This document shows, in pieces, positions 15,068 to 18,982 of a DNA stretch of 18,982 bases (its first letter is position 1; every line of letters begins with the position of its first letter). The stretch is from an uncultured Lentisphaeria bacterium (lineage in GTDB: Bacteria; Verrucomicrobiota; Lentisphaeria; Oligosphaerales; Oligosphaeraceae), in the NCBI GenBank assembly GCA_934661755.1, contig CAKUJM010000050.1, positions 1 through 18,982 of the forward strand. Reading direction: 5' to 3'. The translations under genes were made by a program, and so were the position numbers. Below the pieces are notes generated by a model, which had not been told where the DNA came from, searched no databases, and worked only from the letters and a program-made list of their open reading frames with translations.

Positions 15068-15703
15068 ATGAAGAAAGGTCTCATCGGCAAGAAGCTCGGG
15101 ATGACGCAGGTCTATACCGACAAGGGCGAGCTGGTGCCGGTCACTGTCATCCAGTGCGGCCCGTGCACCGTCATCTCCACCAAGACCGCCGACAAGGACG
15201 GATACAGCGCATTGCAGCTGGGCTTCGGCTCGCGCAAGGCGAAGAATGTCAGCAAGGCGGTTCTGGGCAACGTCAAGGCCGCCGGACTGGAGTCCAATCC
15301 GCCGGAGGTCATCCGCGAGGTCCGTCTGGACAGCGACCCGACCGAGAAGGTCGGCGATGTCCTCACCGCCTCGATTTTCGCGGTTGACGAATTTGTGGAC
15401 GTCACCGGAACCACCAAGGGCCGCGGTTTTGCGGGCGTGGTGAAGCGTTATGACTTCGCGGGCGGCCGCGCCTCCCATGGCGGCGCCTGGACCCGCCGCA
15501 CCGGCTCCATCGGTTGCTGCGAAAAGCCGGGCAAGGTCAATCGCGGACACCGTCTGCCGGGTCACATGGGCGATGCCAACCGCACCACCCAGAATCTGCG
15601 CGTGGTCAGCGTCCGGGCAGAAGAAAACCTGATCTTCGTCAAGGGGGCGATCCCCGGCGCGAATGGCGGGGTGGTCTTCCTGCGCAATGCCGTCAAGAAA
15701 TAA
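15068..15703 (+). CDS. rplC: 50S ribosomal protein L3 (uL3)
   Basis: Early-assembly large-subunit protein whose internal extension reaches the peptidyl transferase centre. The 211-residue protein opens with GLIGKKLGMTQVY and has the central loop FAGGRASHG, RRTGSIG and PGKVNRGHRLPGHMG. The tip region reads SIGCCEKPG, with Cys at the site where E. coli has a methylated Gln; this position varies among bacteria. AAGGAG at 15052-15057 precedes the ATG. It lies 20 bases after rpsJ. Confidence 0.96.
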   Translation: MKKGLIGKKLGMTQVYTDKGELVPVTVIQCGPCTVISTKTADKDGYSALQLGFGSRKAKNVSKAVLGNVKAAGLESNPPEVIREVRLDSDPTEKVGDVLTASIFAVDEFVDVTGTTKGRGFAGVVKRYDFAGGRASHGGAWTRRTGSIGCCEKPGKVNRGHRLPGHMGDANRTTQNLRVVSVRAEENLIFVKGAIPGANGGVVFLRNAVKK

Positions 15704-15721
15704 CGGGGAGGAAGCCAAATT

Positions 15722-16351
15722 ATGCCTACTGTCAATGTTAAGAACGTGCAGGGCGCCGATACCGGCGTCCAGGCTCAGATCCAGGATAGCTGGCTGGAGC
15801 GCGCCAAGGGCGAGCAGGCGGTGAAGGACTCCGTCGTCGCCTTCCTGGCCAGGATGCGCTCCGGCACCGCATGCGCCAAGAACCGTGCCGCCATGAGCAG
15901 CCGTACCCAGGCCAAGCCGTGGCGCCAGAAGGGCACCGGCCGCGCCCGTTCCGGCGGCGCCAGCAGCCCGATCTGGACCGGCGGCGCCGTCGCCTTCGGG
16001 CCGGTCCCGCGCGACTACTCCAAGGTTGTCAACAAGAAGGTCGAGAAGCTGGCTTTGCGCCGTGCGTTCACCGACCGCCTTGACGAGAATGATGTGATTG
16101 TAGTGGACAAGATCGAGTTCGCCACTCCGAAGACCAAGGAGATGACCGCCTTCCTCAAGCAGATCGAGGCTGGCGATCACGCGCTGGTGCTGGTCGATGA
16201 GTACAGCGACAACCTGGATCTGGCCGCCCGCAACCTGCCAAACGTCCTGGTGCTGAAGGCCAGCTCGGTGAACACCTACCTGATGCTGCTCTTCAAGAAA
16301 ATTGTCATCACCGCCGCCGGCCTGGAGGCTCTGGGCGCCCGTCTGGCATAA
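15722..16351 (+). CDS. rplD: 50S ribosomal protein L4 (uL4)
   Basis: Large-subunit protein whose long loop lines the exit tunnel; in E. coli it also represses the S10 operon. The 209-residue protein has the diagnostic KPWRQKGTGRARSG, then GASSPIWTGGAVAFGP. In most bacteria the latter reads like GSxRSPxWRGGGxxFGP, so two basic residues of the tunnel loop are missing here. The C-terminal half (NKKVEKLALRRAF, NLPNVLVL) is regular. GGGAGGA upstream of the ATG serves as ribosome binding site. It sits 18 bases after rplC. Confidence 0.96.
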   Translation: MPTVNVKNVQGADTGVQAQIQDSWLERAKGEQAVKDSVVAFLARMRSGTACAKNRAAMSSRTQAKPWRQKGTGRARSGGASSPIWTGGAVAFGPVPRDYSKVVNKKVEKLALRRAFTDRLDENDVIVVDKIEFATPKTKEMTAFLKQIEAGDHALVLVDEYSDNLDLAARNLPNVLVLKASSVNTYLMLLFKKIVITAAGLEALGARLA

Positions 16352-16365
16352 GGGAGTACACTGCA

Positions 16366-16659
16366 ATGAATAGGACATTCAACCCCTACAACGTGGTCTA
16401 CACCATGCTCATCACCGAGCGCGGCACCACCCTGACCGACAAGTACAGCAAGTACCTGTTCAAGGTCAATCCGGCGAGCACCAAGACCGAGATCAAGGCC
16501 GCAGTCGAGGCGATTTTCCCCGAAGTGAAGGTCTCCAAGGTCAATGTCATGAATATGCTCGGCAAGAGCAAGCGCATGCGTTCCGCCAAGGCCGGCAAGC
16601 GTCCGGACTGGAAGAAGGCCATCGTCACCCTCAGCAAGGGCTCGATTGAGCTGCTGTAA
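16366..16659 (+). CDS. rplW: 50S ribosomal protein L23 (uL23)
   Basis: Large-subunit protein at the tunnel exit, docking site for trigger factor and SRP. The 97-residue protein is of normal length, with LITERGT near the N-terminus, YLFKVNPASTKTEIKAAVE and the end motif GKRPDWKKAIVTL. AAGGGAG just before the ATG is the ribosome binding site and overlaps the rplD stop. Nothing unusual is seen. Confidence 0.96.
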   Translation: MNRTFNPYNVVYTMLITERGTTLTDKYSKYLFKVNPASTKTEIKAAVEAIFPEVKVSKVNVMNMLGKSKRMRSAKAGKRPDWKKAIVTLSKGSIELL

Positions 16660-16690
16660 GGCATTCAACTGTCAAGGAGACTAATCCAAT

Positions 16691-17524
16691 ATGGGAACTA
16701 AAGCCTACAAACCCACTTCCCCGGGACGCCGGGCGATGGTGGTCAGCGACTTTGCCGAGCTGACCCGCACCACTCCCGAGAAGTCCCTCACTGTCGGAAA
16801 GAAGTCCAGCGGCGGCCGCAACAACTACGGCCGGATGACGGTCCGCTTCCGCGGGGGCGGGGTCAAGCGCGCCTATCGTCTGATCGACTTCAAGCGCAAC
16901 GACAAGGACGGGGTGCCCGCGACGGTCGCCCACATCGAGTACGACCCGAACCGCACCTGCCGCATTGCGTTGCTGCACTATGCCGACGGCGAGAAGCGCT
17001 ACATTCCGTGTCCGGTCGGCCTGAAGCAGGGCGACCAGGTGATGAATGGCGCCAAGGCGGAGTACCGCCCCGGCAACAACATGATGCTCCAGGACATTCC
17101 GGACGGCATCAACATCCACTGCATTGAGATGGTCCCCGGCAAGGGAGCCCAGCTGGTGCGCGCCGCCGGCCAGTATGCCGTCCTGCGCGCCAAGGAGAAT
17201 GGCTATGCGCAGGTCCGCCTGCCTTCCGGCGAGGTCCGCATGATCAACGCGAAGTGCCGCGCCACCATCGGGCAGGTCGGCAATGTCGAGCATGGCGACA
17301 TCTCGCTGGGCAAGGCCGGCAAGAAGCGCTATCTGGGCTTCCGTCCGCACGTGCGCGGCGTGGTCCAGAACCCGGTTGACAGCCCGATGGGCGGTGGTGA
17401 AGGCCGTTCCTCCGGCGGCAGCAACCCGTGCTCGCCGTGGGGTGTGCTTTCCAAGGGCTTCAAGACCCGCAAGCACAAGAAGAATTCGGATCGCTTCATC
17501 ATTCAGCGTAGGAACAAGAAGTAA
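16691..17524 (+). CDS. rplB: 50S ribosomal protein L2 (uL2), histidine-depleted
   Basis: One of the largest and most conserved large-subunit proteins, needed for subunit joining and the peptidyl transferase centre. The 277-residue protein has normal length and most family blocks (KPTSPGRR, GRNNYGRMTVR, EYDPNR, GNNMMLQDIP, RATIGQVGNVEH). Four widely conserved histidines are replaced: RHxGGGHK reads RFRGGGVK (F53, V58), and NPVDHPHGGGEG reads NPVDSPMGGGEG (S231, M233). S231 matches E. coli His229, reported as critical for peptidyl transfer. Met at the second site is, from memory, also seen in Bacteroidota; Ser at the first is not one I know. The frame is intact, so this is not a pseudogene. AAGGAG precedes the ATG, and the stop overlaps the rpsS start (TAATG). 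Confidence 0.95.
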   Translation: MGTKAYKPTSPGRRAMVVSDFAELTRTTPEKSLTVGKKSSGGRNNYGRMTVRFRGGGVKRAYRLIDFKRNDKDGVPATVAHIEYDPNRTCRIALLHYADGEKRYIPCPVGLKQGDQVMNGAKAEYRPGNNMMLQDIPDGINIHCIEMVPGKGAQLVRAAGQYAVLRAKENGYAQVRLPSGEVRMINAKCRATIGQVGNVEHGDISLGKAGKKRYLGFRPHVRGVVQNPVDSPMGGGEGRSSGGSNPCSPWGVLSKGFKTRKHKKNSDRFIIQRRNKK

Positions 17525-17793
17525 TGTCGAGAAGCATTAAGAAAGGGCCTTTTGTCGACGCTTCGTTGCTCAAGAAGGTCGAAGCCGTGCTCAACAGCGG
17601 CAAAAAGGAAACCATCAAGACCTGGTCCCGCCGTTCAGTCATCCTGCCTGATTTCGTGGGCCAGACCTTCGCGGTTCACAACGGCAAGGCGTTCACCAAC
17701 GTCTTTGTCACCGAAAACATGGTCGGCCATCGCCTGGGCGAGTTCTCGGCGACCCGCATGTTCCGCGGCCACGGCCAGATCTCCGGCAAGTAA
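17524..17793 (+). CDS. rpsS: 30S ribosomal protein S19 (uS19)
   Basis: Small-subunit head protein that contacts the A-site finger and forms a dimer-like pair with S13. The 89-residue protein shows SRSIKKGPFVD, TWSRRS.ILP, FVTENMVGHRLGEFS and FRGHG. It starts within the rplB stop codon (TAATG), so its translation is coupled. In most bacteria rplV and rpsC follow directly; here the operon ends with a hairpin 32 bases later. Confidence 0.96.
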   Translation: MSRSIKKGPFVDASLLKKVEAVLNSGKKETIKTWSRRSVILPDFVGQTFAVHNGKAFTNVFVTENMVGHRLGEFSATRMFRGHGQISGK

Positions 17794-17825
17794 CCGGATT
17801 CATCCGGCTGGCGTCGCCTGACCAG

Positions 17826-17880
17826 CAGCGCCTGCAGTCTTCCGCTTTTTCCTGCGGGAGGCCGCAGGCGCTGTCTTTGT
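17826..17880 (+). terminator. Probable terminator of the ribosomal operon
   Basis: CAGCGCCTGC (17826-17835) is perfectly complementary to GCAGGCGCTG (17864-17873), with an inner CCGC/GCGG stem and a trailing TCTTTGT. The T-run is broken, so efficiency is uncertain, but the ten-pair outer stem right after rpsS supports an operon end. Confidence 0.65.
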
Positions 17881-17927
17881 CTCTGCCCGCCGCCGCAAGA
17901 AGGAAGAATACGTGATTTGACGCGACT

Positions 17928-18251
17928 ATGGCAAAGATGCTTGAGGCCATGATGCTGATCATCTTCGGCGCCAGTTGGCCGGCGCAGATCTGCAAGACGA
18001 TCCGGGTGAAGAACCCGCAGGGCAAGAGCTTCATCTTCCTCTACATGGTGATGACCGGTTACCTCTGCGGGTTGTTCAGCAAGTTCGCCAGCGCCGGCCT
18101 GGATGCCTTCAAGAATTGGGTGATCTACCTGTATATCCTCGATTTTCTGATGGTCGGCACCGATGCGGTGCTCTCCCACTGCTATATGCATCGCCTGAAA
18201 AGCGCCGGCGGCGTTGAAAAAGCGTCCAAAAAAACTCGCTCGTGCGGTTGA
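17928..18251 (+). CDS. Small PQ-loop / SemiSWEET-like membrane protein
   Basis: A 107-residue protein with three hydrophobic helices at about 4-20, 35-55 and 63-86 and a basic tail. SWPAQICKTIRVKNPQGKS at the end of helix 1 resembles the PQ-loop pattern (Pro-Gln-type turn, then a basic stretch and a Ser), and three helices is the unit of SemiSWEET sugar carriers, which work as dimers. Similar small unnamed proteins occur in anaerobic bacteria, to my recollection. The substrate cannot be read from sequence. No clear Shine-Dalgarno precedes the ATG at 17928; the next in-frame ATG at 17937 is an alternative. It lies between the ribosomal operon terminator and tRNA-Ser. Confidence 0.6.
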   Translation: MAKMLEAMMLIIFGASWPAQICKTIRVKNPQGKSFIFLYMVMTGYLCGLFSKFASAGLDAFKNWVIYLYILDFLMVGTDAVLSHCYMHRLKSAGGVEKASKKTRSCG

Positions 18252-18275
18252 AATCCGCGGCGGACGGATTATCTT
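18248..18275 (+). promoter_or_regulatory. Probable promoter of tRNA-Ser
   Basis: TTGAAA at 18248-18253, 16-base spacer, TATCTT at 18270-18275. The -35 box overlaps the stop codon of the preceding membrane-protein gene. The expected start near 18282 is about 20 bases before the tRNA. Confidence 0.55.
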
Positions 18276-18301
18276 AAGCGCGCGTCAAATGAGAACCACC
18301 C

Positions 18302-18390
18302 GGAGAGATGTCAGAGTGGTCTAATGAGCAGCACTGGAAATGCTGTATACCTTTTTGGTATCCTGGGTTCGAATCCCAGTCTCTCCGCCA
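18302..18390 (+). tRNA. tRNA-Ser (anticodon GGA)
   Basis: Class II tRNA with a long variable arm. The acceptor arm is GGAGAGA (18302-18308) with TCTCTCC (18380-18386), discriminator G and an encoded CCA at 18388-18390. The anticodon stem AGCA/TGCT closes the loop CTGGAAA, giving GGA and reading UCC/UCU. The variable arm folds as TACC-TTTTT-GGTA. The T arm holds GGTTCGAATCC. Confidence 0.97.
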
Positions 18391-18408
18391 TATTCAGGCA
18401 GTAGTCTT

Positions 18409-18449
18409 GCCCATCGGCTTCCCGTAAAAAAGCCGGTGGGCTTTTTTTT
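18409..18449 (+). terminator. Intrinsic terminator after tRNA-Ser
   Basis: GCCCATCGGCTT (18409-18420) pairs with AAGCCGGTGGGC (18430-18441) with one G-T wobble, followed by eight T residues at 18442-18449. Confidence 0.93.
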
Positions 18450-18555
18450 GTATGCGTCTTTGCTGGTGGGGGGCGGAGGGGACTGGCGTCGGTCATGACG
18501 TGCCGCCGTGCATGGACGTAAAAAGACCGCGCTCAAGTTTTCACGACCAGAAAAG

Positions 18556-18596
18556 CCTCCCCTGCAAGGGGAGGTGGCGCGACCGCGCCGGAGGGG
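18556..18596 (+). repeat. REP-like double hairpin
   Basis: CCTCCCCT (18556-18563), loop GCA, AGGGGAGG (18567-18574) is a perfect eight-pair hairpin. It is followed at once by GGCGCGACCGCGCC (18576-18589), a second hairpin, and then GGAGGGG. This layout resembles the REP-type palindromes widespread between genes in many GC-rich bacteria. The second hairpin is also the start of the 117-bp repeat. Confidence 0.65.
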
Positions 18597-18692
18597 TTGG
18601 CGCCGGGCTTGACGTGCGTCCATGCATAGTTTGAAGAACGCGCTTTGTTGTAACAACATAATTGTCCAAGGGCGGGACGCCCTTGCTACTCC
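18576..18692. repeat. 117-bp repeat, copy 1
   Basis: Begins GGCGCGACCGCGCC and contains GGGCTTGACGTGCGTCCATG, AGTTTGAAGAACGCGC, TTGTTGTAACAA and the short palindrome. By hand alignment it differs from copy 2 at eight of 117 positions, and all eight are transitions. Confidence 0.85.
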
Positions 18693-18871
18693 GGGCGCGA
18701 CCGCGCCGGAGGGACTGGCGTCGGGCTTGACGTGCGTCCATGCGTAGTTTGAAGAACGCGCTTTGTTGCAACAACATAATTGTCCAAGGGCGAGACGCCC
18801 TTGTTGCTCCCCCTCTTGTCCAAGGGCGAGACGCCCTTGCTACTCCCTTGTCCAAGGGCGGGACGCCCTTG
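18662..18871. repeat. Four copies of a 24-bp palindromic unit
   Basis: The unit TTGTCC-AAGGGCG-RGA-CGCCCTT-G occurs at 18662-18685, 18780-18803, 18816-18839 and 18848-18871. Each folds into a perfect seven-pair hairpin, AAGGGCG with CGCCCTT, around a GGA or AGA loop. Two copies are the tails of the 117-bp repeats; two stand alone. The stem is identical in all four, and only the first loop base varies. Confidence 0.85.
18694..18810. repeat. 117-bp repeat, copy 2
   Basis: Direct neighbour of copy 1, separated by one base (period 118). It holds TTGTTGCAACAA (18763-18774), a perfect 12-bp palindrome where copy 1 has a central mismatch. Confidence 0.85.
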
Positions 18872-18966
18872 CTACCCCGGGGGAGGCTGGGGGCGAGGAG
18901 TTGACGCCGTGAGTGGACTTGGCCGGTGCATGTGTGTTGTCAATGACAAAGCCTGTTTACAACATG

Positions 18967-18982
18967 GCGCGTTCTTCAAACT
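18967..18982 (-). repeat. Inverted fragment of the 117-bp repeat at the window edge
   Basis: GCGCGTTCTTCAAACT is the exact reverse complement of AGTTTGAAGAACGCGC, present in both 117-bp copies. The repeat field thus continues beyond the window in the opposite orientation. The sequence further in (CATGTTGTAAAC on the minus strand) only loosely follows the repeat. Confidence 0.7.

Larger units (their letters stand above)
18450..18982. repeat. Gene-free repeat field with REP-like elements
   Basis: No protein gene can be supported here: frames are short and run through repeats. The stretch holds a degenerate partial copy of the main repeat at about 18476-18504 (GGACTGGCGTCGGTCATGAC versus GGACTGGCGTCGGGCTTGAC), a REP-like double hairpin, two adjacent 117-bp copies, four copies of a short palindrome, a TTGTCA-A-TGACAA inverted repeat at 18937-18949 and an inverted fragment at the window edge. 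No transposase is present. Confidence 0.8.

Noticed and set aside
15044..16378. Long open frame on the minus strand opposite rplC and rplD (444 codons)
   Set aside because: It is the antisense of two certain ribosomal protein genes, with low-complexity Gly/Ala/Leu/Arg composition typical of GC-rich shadow frames.
16691..17524. rplB as a decaying pseudogene
   Set aside because: The frame is intact, the length is normal, the ribosome binding site and coupling to rpsS are kept, and the rest of the protein is well conserved.
18311..18496. Minus-strand frame giving a LGFEPRI peptide
   Set aside because: This is the well-known false translation of the antisense strand of a tRNA, here tRNA-Ser.
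18576..18871. CRISPR array
   Set aside because: The repeats are 117 bp with a single-base gap, or 24-bp palindromes with irregular gaps; there are no regular unique spacers and no cas genes.
18450..18982. Insertion sequence
   Set aside because: No transposase frame or remnant is present; the structure is better explained by REP-like palindromes.

Overview
The window is a high-GC bacterial chromosome segment, by eye around 60% G+C or more, with all supported genes on the + strand. Gene content fits a Gram-negative cell: a heptose-bisphosphate phosphatase (LPS core sugar), a membrane-anchored SurA/PpiD-like chaperone, MreD and PBP2. A 29-residue bS22/COX24-type ribosomal miniprotein, an EF-G2-type factor where fusA normally sits, and REP-like palindromes suggest the PVC superphylum, perhaps Lentisphaerota. 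That placement is inference from protein feel and gene order, not from a database search.

Layout. 1-416: no gene; overlapping inverted repeats and a small intrinsic terminator. 366-886: tRNA-Lys(TTT) and rpmB (L28), closed by a strong terminator. 944-5178: rpe, a 926-residue SurA/PpiD-like membrane-anchored protein and gmhB. 5258-5476: a self-contained unit of promoter, 29-codon bS22-like gene and perfect intrinsic terminator. 5544-7235: an exported TPR protein. 7424-11504: a tight run of tmk, holB, an mreD-like gene and mrdA (PBP2), with overlapping or nearly touching ends, linking nucleotide supply, replication clamp loading and cell-wall elongation. 11576-17880: a ribosomal operon with its own AT-rich promoter, rpsL-rpsG-[EF-G2-like]-rpsJ-rplC-rplD-rplW-rplB-rpsS, ended by a hairpin. 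It lacks tuf after the EF-G gene and stops after rpsS rather than running on to rplV-rpsC-rplP. 17928-18449: a small three-helix PQ-loop-like membrane protein, then tRNA-Ser(GGA) with promoter and terminator. 18450-18982: no gene; a REP-like repeat field with two adjacent 117-bp copies, four copies of a short palindrome and an inverted fragment at the window edge.

The most unusual signal is in the ribosomal operon. L2 has lost four highly conserved histidines, including the one equivalent to E. coli His229 near the peptidyl transferase centre. S12 carries Arg at the position of E. coli Lys87, a known streptomycin-resistance substitution. L4 has lost basic residues from its tunnel loop. The EF-G-like protein lacks the domain IV tip motifs used in translocation and resembles the EF-G2/GFM2 recycling type. 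These are either lineage features of a divergent ribosome or signs that this cluster is a paralogous set; whole-genome context would decide.
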